The notes beneath the pieces were generated by a model. That model saw only the letters and a list, made by a program, of their open reading frames with translations. It did no database searches and was not told the origin of the DNA. A program made the position numbers and the translations under genes. 64,000 nt of DNA from CADCTQ01 sp963844325 (lineage in GTDB: Bacteria > Bacteroidota > Bacteroidia > Cytophagales > 172606-1). The DNA is taken from positions 2,679,802-2,743,801 of the forward strand of contig CAWJNV010000001.1 of the NCBI GenBank assembly GCA_963844325.1, in the 5' to 3' direction. How positions within the stretch are numbered: the stretch's first letter is position 1; every line of letters starts with the position of its first letter. Positions 41,632 to 49,290 of the stretch are shown one piece after another.

Positions 41632-42717
41632 ATGAAAGCAACCGACATTGCGGCCTTGCGGCTGGCAAACCAACACCTGGCCGGCACCCGCCTGAAGACG
41701 GCCAAAGACGTGGTGCAGTGGATGGGCGCCGTGCAGGCCCAGGATTACCCGATGGCCAAATGGGCCCTCGGCATCCGCCTGCCCGGCGTTACGGACGAGG
41801 TCGTCCAGTCGGCCCTCGACCGCGGGGAGATCATCCGGACCCACGTACTCCGGCCCACCTGGCACCTGGTGGCCGCCGACGACATTGGCTGGGTGCTCGC
41901 CCTAACCGCCCCGCACGTGCGGTCGTTGCTCACGTCGGGCCTCCGCGAACTGGAGCTTACCGAAAAGACCATTGCCGACAGCCAGCGGGTCATGGAAAGC
42001 GTCCTGGCCGGCGGTCGCCACCTGACCCGGCCGGAACTGGTGGGCGAATTCCGGCAGGCAAACCTGCCCGCCGACCCGTCCCGGACCGTGTACCTGATCA
42101 TGCGGGCCGAACTCGACGGCGTGGTGTGCAGCGGCCGGGTCAACGGAAAAGAACAAACCTACGCCCTGCTGGCCGAACGGGTGACGCCAACGGAAGCTTT
42201 GCCGCGGGAGGAAGGATTGGCCCGGCTGGCGCGGCGGTACTTCGCCAGCCACGGCCCGGCCACGGTGCGGGACTTTGCCTGGTGGTCGGGGTTGCCGGCC
42301 GGCGATGCGCGCAAAGGCGTGGCCCTGCTGGGGCCGGAGTTCGTTTCGCGTACGGTTGACGCGCAGACGTACTGGCTGCCCGGGGCGCTTGCGGAGCCCG
42401 GTACGGCCGGGGAGACGGTCTTTTTGCTCCCGGCGTTCGACGAATTTCTCATCAGCTACAAAGACCGCAGCGCTTCGCTGGCCGCCCAGCGCCAGGCGGG
42501 CGTGATCACAAGCAACGGTATTTTCCGGCCGGTGGTGTTGGTGAACGGGCAGGTAGCCGGCACGTGGAAACGAACGGTGAAGAAAGGGACCTTATGGGTC
42601 GAAACGGACCTGTTCGGGCCGGCCGGCCCACCCACCCGGGAACAGCTCGAAAACGCGGCGACCGGGCTGGGGCGGTTTCTGGATGCGCCTGTTGGCATAA
42701 AACAAACCACTGCATGA
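41632..42717 (+). CDS. AlkZ-like winged-helix DNA glycosylase family protein (HTH_42)
   Basis: A 361-residue protein of the HTH_42 superfamily. Residues 25-45 read DVVQWMGAVQAQDYPMAKW, giving a Gln-x-Gln motif (Q35, Q37) in the position of the catalytic QxQ of AlkZ, which removes interstrand crosslinks and bulky adducts. Further family features are IRTHVLRPTWHLVAADDI, RYFASHGPATVRDFAWWSG and VFLLPAFDEFLISYKDRS. It probably recognises alkylated bases, and the motif favours the AlkZ rather than the AlkX (QxD) branch. It follows the DUF1801 gene closely on the same strand. Confidence 0.85.
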   Translation: MKATDIAALRLANQHLAGTRLKTAKDVVQWMGAVQAQDYPMAKWALGIRLPGVTDEVVQSALDRGEIIRTHVLRPTWHLVAADDIGWVLALTAPHVRSLLTSGLRELELTEKTIADSQRVMESVLAGGRHLTRPELVGEFRQANLPADPSRTVYLIMRAELDGVVCSGRVNGKEQTYALLAERVTPTEALPREEGLARLARRYFASHGPATVRDFAWWSGLPAGDARKGVALLGPEFVSRTVDAQTYWLPGALAEPGTAGETVFLLPAFDEFLISYKDRSASLAAQRQAGVITSNGIFRPVVLVNGQVAGTWKRTVKKGTLWVETDLFGPAGPPTREQLENAATGLGRFLDAPVGIKQTTA

Positions 42718-42769
42718 AGCCCGGGGGTACGGCTTCACCGACCCGCCGGATGACTGGTCCCCCGGCGGG

Positions 42770-43777
42770 TCAGGCGCTTTGGTAGTGCATCGGCGCCGCG
42801 CCGGTCCAGCGCTTGAAGGCCCGGCTGAAGGCGCTGACCTCGTTGTAGCCCAGGATGTAGGAGATTTCCTTGAGCGGGTGCCGGCCCGACGCCAGGTACT
42901 GCAACGCCAGCGACTTGCGGGCTTCGTCCACGAGTTGCTGATACGTAATGCCTTCCTCCTGTAATTTGCGCTGCAAGCTGCGCGGGCTGAGGGCAAAGTT
43001 GGCCGCCACCGCCTCCAGCGTGGGAAGGCCCAGGTACGCGTTCGAGCGCAGGTAACCCAGCAGGCGTTCTTGCAGGGACCCGGTACGGGCGTAAGGGTCG
43101 CCGGCGGCCCCGGCCTGCCCGAGCAGGAGTTGTTGCAACTGGTAGTTGGCCGTCAGGATGGGTTCGTGCCAGTACCGGCCCTCAAACGCCAGGCTGTATT
43201 CGCCCGCCCGGACGACCGGCGTACCCCGCAGCACCCGTTCGTATTCCCGGGCGTCTGCGGCCGCGTGGGGGAGCGTCACGGCGAGGGGCTTGAGTTTTTC
43301 CAGCACCAGTCCGTCGGCTTCGTGCAGGGTAAAGGCCATGAACAAATCCATCAGCTGGCGGAAAACGAAGGGCGACGCCTCTGCCCCGCCGGGGTCGGGG
43401 ATGAACCGGATGGTGAAGGTGGCACCCGGCGGGGTAACTTCCAGGCGGAACAGGTCGGTGACCAGGTGCGCAAACGCGGCGGCTTGCGTAAGGGCTTCGC
43501 CCACGTCGCGGCACGCCTGGATCAGTTGCCCGACCACGCCCAGGGCCGCTCCTTGCAGCGACTCCCCCAGGTGCAGGCCGAACAAGGGGTCTTTGCTCAG
43601 GTGCACGGCGTTGCGCCACAAATCCTCCCACTGCTTGGGGGTAACGGCCGGCCCGGCCGGTTGCCGCAGGCGGTCGGGGTCGAGGGCCGAGAGCCCGGCG
43701 AGTCTTTCCAGGGAAAGGTCGCGCTGCACGGCGTAGGCCAGGAACTGGCGCAACAAGGTGTTGCGGGGGTCTTCCAT
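42770..43777 (-). CDS. AraC-family transcriptional regulator (arabinose-binding-like N-terminus)
   Basis: A 335-residue regulator. Residues about 15-195 are the Arabinose_bd-like N-terminal domain common in AraC/OruR-type regulators (PKQWEDLWRNAVHLSKDPLFG, VVGQLIQACRDVGEALTQAA). Residues about 235-335 carry the double helix-turn-helix (LEAVAANFALSPRSLQRKLQ, then LKEISYILGYNEVSAFSRAF). It is convergent with the AlkZ-like gene and divergent from the DinB gene, which is a plausible target. The effector is unknown. Confidence 0.9.
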   Translation of the reverse strand: MEDPRNTLLRQFLAYAVQRDLSLERLAGLSALDPDRLRQPAGPAVTPKQWEDLWRNAVHLSKDPLFGLHLGESLQGAALGVVGQLIQACRDVGEALTQAAAFAHLVTDLFRLEVTPPGATFTIRFIPDPGGAEASPFVFRQLMDLFMAFTLHEADGLVLEKLKPLAVTLPHAAADAREYERVLRGTPVVRAGEYSLAFEGRYWHEPILTANYQLQQLLLGQAGAAGDPYARTGSLQERLLGYLRSNAYLGLPTLEAVAANFALSPRSLQRKLQEEGITYQQLVDEARKSLALQYLASGRHPLKEISYILGYNEVSAFSRAFKRWTGAAPMHYQSA

Positions 43778-43944
43778 CGGAGTGGGTAAAGTACCGGCTC
43801 AAGGTAAGACAAATCCGCCAGGGGTGCGCTTCCCGGTCGCAAAAGGGTAAACAGTTGGCGCGGCAGGGTAAGTTGTCCTTTGCAATCGGTCAAACCGATT
43901 CCGTCCAACGCTTGCTTTGCATAACCAACCACCAACCACCAGGG

Positions 43945-44409
43945 ATGAACAGGAAGATCGAGAATTTAAAAAACTACCGCCTTTATCTGCTGAAGCAACT
44001 CGAAGGTTTGACAACCGGACAACTGAACGCCATTCCGGCCGGGTACAACAACAACGTGGTCTGGAACCTGGCGCACCTGGTGAGCGTCGCGCAGAACCTG
44101 GGGTACGTCCGGGCGGGGTTGCCCGTCGCGGTGGACGACCGGTACTTCTCCCCGTACCTGCCCGGCACCAGGCCGGAGCGGTTTATCGACGAAACGGAAA
44201 TCCAAACCATCAAGGCGTTATGCATCTCCTCGGTGGACCAGTTCCAGGCCGACTACGCTAAAAATGCATTCGGGAACTATTCGCCTTCGGCCGGGATCGC
44301 CAAAGTGTACGGCGTCGAAGTAACCCACATTGACGAGGCCATCGACTACCTGCTTTACCACGAAGGATTTCACGGCGGGTACGTGCTTTCCCTGAAACAC
44401 CGGTTGTAG
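43945..44409 (+). CDS. DinB-family protein
   Basis: A 154-residue four-helix-bundle protein from the ATG at 43945 (MNRKIENLKNYRLYLLKQL). Typical DinB features are GLTTGQLNAIPAGYNNNVVW, NLAHLVSVAQNLGYVRAG, and the late His-containing helix YLLYHEGFHGGYVLSLK. DinB-like proteins bind a metal and act as thiol transferases or hydrolases. The three-His set appears complete. Divergent from the AraC gene. Confidence 0.82.
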   Translation: MNRKIENLKNYRLYLLKQLEGLTTGQLNAIPAGYNNNVVWNLAHLVSVAQNLGYVRAGLPVAVDDRYFSPYLPGTRPERFIDETEIQTIKALCISSVDQFQADYAKNAFGNYSPSAGIAKVYGVEVTHIDEAIDYLLYHEGFHGGYVLSLKHRL

Positions 44410-44527
44410 AGGTAGAGGCTTTGGGGGACGGCCCGGCCCGTGGCGGGAAATGACAACGGGTTGGCGTTTCCGGGTAACGGCGGAGGGCACCGGTCGGCCT
44501 AGCTTTGTTAAAAAAAACGCAAAGCTT

Positions 44528-44923
44528 ATGATCTCCCTGAAACAAGTCCTGTTCTTGAATGCCGTCAGTTCCGGGGCCACGGGTGCCCTGTTGATGCTTT
44601 TTCCCGCCCCGGTTGCCCGCCTGTTCGGGGTGACGCCGGTAGTACCCTTCCTGGCGGTGGGGGCGTTTCTGCTGGTGTTTGCCGCCGCGGTGGGCTACGA
44701 AGGTACGCAGCAGCCGCCCCGCCCCGGCCGGGTTCAGCTCATCATTGCCCTCGACGTCGCCTGGGTCGTGGGGAGCCTGGTTGCCGTGGCCGTGCTGTTT
44801 TCAACCCTTTCGGCCCTGGGCAACGGGTTGATCCTGGCTGTAGCCGGCTGGGTGGCGGCTATGGCGTTCCTCCAAGCCAGGGGACTGCGGGAACGCAATA
44901 CCGGGGCTTTGGGGCCGCAGTAA
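44528..44923 (+). CDS. Small membrane protein, four TM segments
   Basis: A 131-residue protein from the ATG at 44528 (MISLKQVLFLNAVSSGATG). Four hydrophobic helices are visible: residues about 5-27, 35-58, 68-95 and 98-118, with short loops such as YEGTQQPPRPGRVQ. It may be a small SPW- or DUF-type membrane protein, but I cannot name a family. It lies between the DinB gene and the NmrA-like gene on the same strand. Confidence 0.7.
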   Translation: MISLKQVLFLNAVSSGATGALLMLFPAPVARLFGVTPVVPFLAVGAFLLVFAAAVGYEGTQQPPRPGRVQLIIALDVAWVVGSLVAVAVLFSTLSALGNGLILAVAGWVAAMAFLQARGLRERNTGALGPQ

Positions 44924-45147
44924 GGAGAACCGTGGCGCCGGTCGTCCGCGGGACTGCACCCCCCGGCTTTCGCAGGAACCCGGGGGGTGTTTTCCGGACG
45001 AGGCTTTAAAAAACGGGTGCTGTCGGATTCGTTCTATTTTGCCGGCCACCGACCATTGTACTTTTGGCAACCGGAATAATGCTGTCCCGGAGCATCGTTC
45101 CGGGCAACCATTCAACCCAAGCCCATTCCGGAAAGGAGATCAAAACC

Positions 45148-46008
45148 ATGACCAAACCCAAAGACAATGCCCCGCAGACCATCCTGGTGCTGGGCGGCAC
45201 CGGCAAGACAGGCCGCCGGGTGGCCGAAAGACTCCGGCAACTGAGCCGGCCCTTCCGCATCGGCTCCCGGGCCGGCACCCCGCCCTTTGACTGGAACGAT
45301 GCGGCCACCTGGGGGCCGGCCCTCGAAGGGGTACGTGCCGCATACGTAGCCTTTCAGCCCGACCTGGCCGTGCCGGGTGCCGTCGGGACGATCCGCGCCT
45401 TTGCCCAAGCGGCCGTAGCCGCCGGCGTGCGGCACCTGGTGTTGCTGTCGGGACGGGGCGAACCCGAAGCGCAGCAGTGCGAGCAGATCGTCATGCAGTC
45501 GGGCGCCGGCTGGACCATCCTGCGGGCCAGTTGGTTCTGCCAGAATTTCAGCGAGAACTTCCTGCGGGAGCCGCTGCTGGCCGGCCACGTGGCCCTGCCG
45601 GCCGGAGCGGTTGTCGAGCCCTTCGTGGACGCCGACGACATTGCCGACGTGGCCGTAGCGGCACTCACTGCCCCCGGTCATGCCGGGCAGGTCTATGAAC
45701 TGACCGGCCCCCGGCTGCTCACCTTTGCGGAAGCAACCGGCGAAATTGCCCGGGCCACGGGCCGGTCCATTGCGTACGAACCCGTGCCGCTGGCCGCCTA
45801 CACGGGCACCCTGGCCGCGCACGGTGTGCCGCAGGACTACGTACAACTGGTGGCTTATTTGTTCGGCGAAGTGCTCGACGGACGCAATGCCCACCTGGCC
45901 GACGGCGTAGAACGCGCCCTGGGCCGCAAGCCCACCGACTTTTCGGACTACGCCCGTAAAGCGGCGGCTGCCGGCGCGTGGCACCGTCCTGCGGGCCAGC
46001 CCGTGTAA
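45148..46008 (+). CDS. NmrA-like NAD(P)-binding reductase
   Basis: A 286-residue Rossmann-fold protein from the ATG at 45148, preceded by AAAGGAGAT, an unusually clear ribosome-binding site for this genome. The nucleotide-binding motif is LVLGGTGKTGRRVAERL; VRHLVLLSGRGEPEAQQCEQ and WTILRASWFCQNFSENFL are typical of the extended/atypical SDR (NmrA, azoreductase-like) group. It probably reduces a quinone-like or other small substrate, or acts as a redox sensor. An AraC regulator gene follows in the same direction. Confidence 0.85.
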   Translation: MTKPKDNAPQTILVLGGTGKTGRRVAERLRQLSRPFRIGSRAGTPPFDWNDAATWGPALEGVRAAYVAFQPDLAVPGAVGTIRAFAQAAVAAGVRHLVLLSGRGEPEAQQCEQIVMQSGAGWTILRASWFCQNFSENFLREPLLAGHVALPAGAVVEPFVDADDIADVAVAALTAPGHAGQVYELTGPRLLTFAEATGEIARATGRSIAYEPVPLAAYTGTLAAHGVPQDYVQLVAYLFGEVLDGRNAHLADGVERALGRKPTDFSDYARKAAAAGAWHRPAGQPV

Positions 46009-46075
46009 GGAGTTAAGGGTATTGAAAAGGGAGGGTGTATGGTTATATTGCTCAACAACCCCCAGCCATACCACC

Positions 46076-46903
46076 ATGGAATACCAGGTCATACCACCGC
46101 CCCCCGCGCTGAAAAACTACGTCCGTTACTTCTGGACGCTCGATTGCAGTTGCGCCGAACGGTCCCGGCAGGTGTTGAAACTGATGGCCGACCGGTATCC
46201 CCGGCTCATCGTGCAGCACCTGTCGGGCCACAGTGCCATCAGGGACCCGGGCGGCGAATTGCTGCCTGGGGCCTTCCTGGGGGGCGTAACCACCCGGCAA
46301 ACTGCGTACGCCATCCAGGGATTCTACGCGCACACGTGCGTGAGTTTTTATCCCCACGGGCTGCACCGCCTTTTCGGAGTGGATGCCGCCCGGTTGACGG
46401 ATGCCCTGCCGGATCTGGCTCACTTCTGCCCCCGCCGCCTCCAGGAAAGCTTGTTGCTGGCTCCCTCCCGCAGCGAACGGATTGCCCGGCTGGCCCGGTA
46501 CCTGCTGGATCAATTGCAGTCGCGGGGCCGCGAAGACCAGGCCCTGACGGCTTGCCTGCTGGAAGGAGACCCGGTTGGTGAGCCGGCCGGCGTGGGCGTG
46601 CTCCTGAAAAAGTACGGTTGGTCAGAACGGCAGCTGGAGCGGAAATTCAAAACGGCCGTCGGCATTTCGCCCGCCACCTACCTGCGAATTGTCCGGTTCG
46701 AAAAGGCCGTTGACCAATTGCGGTCGGACCGGTTCGGCAAGTTGCAAGACGTTGCGTTCGGACTCAATTACGCGGATCACTCTCACTTTACGCGGGAGTT
46801 CAAACAATTTTCCGGCTATACGCCCAAAGCCTTCCTGGCCGAGCAGAAGTATTCCGAAGAAAGCGCCTCATTCCTCGTCGGCGACAGAAATGCCGCCGGC
46901 TGA
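46076..46903 (+). CDS. AraC-family transcriptional regulator
   Basis: A 275-residue regulator from the ATG at 46076 (MEYQVIPPPPALKNYVRYFW). The N-terminal DUF6597-like domain (YFWTLDCSCAE, GAFLGGVTTRQTAYAI, SFYPHGLHRLFG) covers about residues 5-150. The C-terminal double helix-turn-helix is visible in KYGWSERQLERKFKTAVG and LQDVAFGLNYADHSHFTREF. It may act on the adjacent NmrA-like gene; this is inference from position. Confidence 0.88.
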   Translation: MEYQVIPPPPALKNYVRYFWTLDCSCAERSRQVLKLMADRYPRLIVQHLSGHSAIRDPGGELLPGAFLGGVTTRQTAYAIQGFYAHTCVSFYPHGLHRLFGVDAARLTDALPDLAHFCPRRLQESLLLAPSRSERIARLARYLLDQLQSRGREDQALTACLLEGDPVGEPAGVGVLLKKYGWSERQLERKFKTAVGISPATYLRIVRFEKAVDQLRSDRFGKLQDVAFGLNYADHSHFTREFKQFSGYTPKAFLAEQKYSEESASFLVGDRNAAG

Positions 46904-46972
46904 GCCGGCCGCTGGCGTGGGGGTTTAACCCCGATCTGTACTGAGCATATGAGGCTATGGGTATTCAGCCGG

Positions 46973-47632
46973 TCAGCCGGGCTTTCGGGCAACCACCAGC
47001 AGGCTGTCTACCCGCTGGAAAAGTCCGTTGAATTCCTGGTCGGGTTCCGGCTCCTCCACCGCCCGGACCGCCCGGAAGCCGGACGCGGCCAGCAGGGCGG
47101 TCACTTCCGCCGCATCGTAGAGCCGGAACCCGTACGACACGAAGGGATAGTGCTGCATGGTGGCTTTGGGCCGGAGCCCGAGGACCAGCGTACCGGCCGG
47201 TTTGAGGAGCCGGTGCAACCCGGCCAGTATTTCCTCCGGGTGCTCCCAGAAGTAAATGGTGTTTACCGCCAGTATTTTGTCGAACTGCGCCTCCGGGAAA
47301 GGCAACGACCCCGCCTCCGCCACCAGGAACCGGGCCTGGCCGTTAGCCACGGCGGCCTGGTTGCGGGAAGTGGCCTGCTGCACCATTTCCGGGGAGTAGT
47401 CACACCCCACGTAACGCACCGCAGGGCCCGCCGCCAGCAGGAGGGGCACAAAGGCCCCGTTGCCCATCCCTATTTCCAGGAGGGTGTCCTCCGGCTGTAC
47501 CGACAATTGGCTGACGGCCCGGAGGTTAAGGAGCCGGTTGCCTTCGTTCATTTTTTCCCCGACCTGGGCGGCCCTTTCCCCGGCCGGTTTGCGGAGTTGG
47601 GCGGCAATGTACCTGCGCGTATCCTGGTCCAT
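46973..47632 (-). CDS. Class I SAM-dependent methyltransferase
   Basis: A 219-residue methyltransferase (Methyltransf_11 type). The SAM-binding motif I is LLEIGMGNGAFVPLLLAAG near residue 62, followed by YVGCDYSPEMVQQA and FLVAEAGSLPFPEAQFDKIL (motifs II/III), and HRLLKPAGTLVLGLRPK. It is soluble and convergent with the AraC gene. The substrate is unknown. Confidence 0.88.
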   Translation of the reverse strand: MDQDTRRYIAAQLRKPAGERAAQVGEKMNEGNRLLNLRAVSQLSVQPEDTLLEIGMGNGAFVPLLLAAGPAVRYVGCDYSPEMVQQATSRNQAAVANGQARFLVAEAGSLPFPEAQFDKILAVNTIYFWEHPEEILAGLHRLLKPAGTLVLGLRPKATMQHYPFVSYGFRLYDAAEVTALLAASGFRAVRAVEEPEPDQEFNGLFQRVDSLLVVARKPG

Positions 47633-48096
47633 CTGGTGTAGTGATTAAGCGGAGTGATTAAACAATATACGAAGTGAGATGTGCGCACCGGGTGCTGCCC
47701 GGGCGGCAATCCGGCCCCAAACCCATTTTATTGCAAGGGGTGGTAAACCAAACGGTAACTGCCACATCCTGAGAAGTATTATTTTATGTAAATACCGTCA
47801 GGCAGGTATTGCTTATTATTTTTCAAGCATATACCTTACAAAAATATTTACACTATTAACTGAAGTTTAGCTGTCGCTTTGGCGTTCTGGATCAGGCTGC
47901 GGAGCATTTCGCTTTTCGTACGGTTTGATTTTCAGAAGGTTTGGCGTGCCTGTATTCCCGAATGCCGGGTTTTGAAAACTGCCTGTCAGGCTGCCGGTAC
48001 TTGCCACCGGGATGGTCGGTAGAATTAATAATAAGGAATAAGCCGAAAATCCTATCTTACAACAGAGTAGGCACGCAACACCACAAAAAACTACTT
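47633..48096. other. 464-base gap at the left edge of the low-GC block
   Basis: Base composition falls clearly around 47750-47870 (AT-rich run with TTATTATTTTTCAAGC). It should contain the promoter for the genes that follow, but I see no convincing TTTG/TAnnTTTG pair. The open frame from 47941 into the next gene lacks a plausible start other than the ATG at 48097. No RNA gene or transposase is visible. Confidence 0.5.
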
Positions 48097-48432
48097 ATGG
48101 CATTACCACTTACTTTACCAGCATACAATCTTGATGCTGCATCAACCGTTCAGACAACTATAATATCAAATTATTACACGGCTCAAGTTGCTTTTTACGA
48201 CGGGCCAACCCTGGTTTACTCGGTGACCCTTATTCAACAGGCGCCGAAGGCTGTTATTCCGGACAACCTACAGGTTGGTTCATATAAAATTATCTCCGGA
48301 ACGCTTACGCTACAGATACCAAGCAATATTCAGATGGGAACAGTGACCCTTGTAGGTTCCTACACCGATCTGGATATTCCTACTCCCCAGGAGATTAACG
48401 CGGTAGTTGCCAATTGGACGCTTAACCAGTAA
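48097..48432 (+). CDS. Small beta-rich protein, 111 aa, unknown family
   Basis: Begins at the ATG at 48097 (MALPLTLPAYNLDAAS). There is no signal peptide. It is predicted to be nearly all beta, with strands such as TAQVAFYDGPTLVYSVTLIQ, GTLTLQIPSNIQMGTVTLVG and an ending NAVVANWTLNQ. The second half is homologous by eye to the C-terminal third of the next gene (shared VYxxxLxQxxP, LxLQIPSxIQxGxV, xIPTPxxxNAxxAxW). It is the first gene of a six-gene co-directional block. No known family. Confidence 0.75.
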   Translation: MALPLTLPAYNLDAASTVQTTIISNYYTAQVAFYDGPTLVYSVTLIQQAPKAVIPDNLQVGSYKIISGTLTLQIPSNIQMGTVTLVGSYTDLDIPTPQEINAVVANWTLNQ

Positions 48433-48531
48433 TTTTTACGGGTGTTTTGTCAACTCAGGTTGATAAAACACCCGTTTGTCCTTGAAATCGTTTCATCCTT
48501 AGGTTGGTTAAGTCCGGACCAATGCAATCTG

Positions 48532-49263
48532 ATGCGCAAAAAGCTCTGTTTGGGGTGCTGGCTTTGGTTGATTGGCCATGCAGCGTATGCCCAGCTCTCC
48601 GACAGAGGCAAAGAGTTCAAGCGCGTGATCGGGCGGGCAAGGTTCAATTACCGGATTGATCTCGCCGGGACCGGGGTTTTGTGCGGTTTTAGCTGGAATG
48701 ATTCGCTGGTGGGCATTGCGCATCTGGAAGCTGCATCACCGGGCAGCGCCTTCCGATTCTACGATCCGGATCAAAACCAAAGTGGCGTATGCAGCCTTAC
48801 GCTGGTGCTGCCGGATTCAACCGCTGAGCTGGCAGTGCTCCAGGCGACCATCCGGCTGGCGGGCGATACCTTGCCGCACAGCCTGAACCCCAATGAGGTC
48901 CTGATTGCCGCCTGGCTTCCCGGCAACCGGGAACCACCGCCCGCAGACTCCATTGTTTACCAATTAAGCCCGGTAATTACAGTCGTTACCAAACCGCTGG
49001 GTCCGGCCCGCAACAGTGCGATTGTTGCCATATACAACGGCGTCGTACTGGTATACAAGGCAATTCTTTCCCAGGCGGTTCCCTACGTTGAAGTCAGTAC
49101 TGCCATCGTGCTTGGCTTTATGCGAATAGAGCCGGGAATGCAGCTGAAGTTGCAGATTCCAAGCAGTATCCAGTTGGGAGGTGTCCAAATGCAGGCCACA
49201 TTCAGTTCCAACAACATTCCCCCCACCCCATTCAATGCGTTTATCGCAACCTGGGAGCAGTAG
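48532..49263 (+). CDS. Exported beta-rich protein, 243 aa, unknown family
   Basis: From the ATG at 48532 (MRKKLCLGCWLWLIGHAAYAQ, a signal peptide). The mature part has two beta-rich regions: residues about 35-145 (YDPDQNQSGVCSLTLVLPDS) and residues about 155-243, homologous to the preceding 111-aa protein (AIYNGVVLVYKAILSQAVP, LKLQIPSSIQLGGVQMQATF, NAFIATWEQ). It is thus an exported relative of a protein predicted to stay in the cytoplasm. The next gene starts 27 bases after its stop. Confidence 0.72.
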   Translation: MRKKLCLGCWLWLIGHAAYAQLSDRGKEFKRVIGRARFNYRIDLAGTGVLCGFSWNDSLVGIAHLEAASPGSAFRFYDPDQNQSGVCSLTLVLPDSTAELAVLQATIRLAGDTLPHSLNPNEVLIAAWLPGNREPPPADSIVYQLSPVITVVTKPLGPARNSAIVAIYNGVVLVYKAILSQAVPYVEVSTAIVLGFMRIEPGMQLKLQIPSSIQLGGVQMQATFSSNNIPPTPFNAFIATWEQ

Positions 49264-49290
49264 CATTGGATCACCGGTACACTTCAGGCC

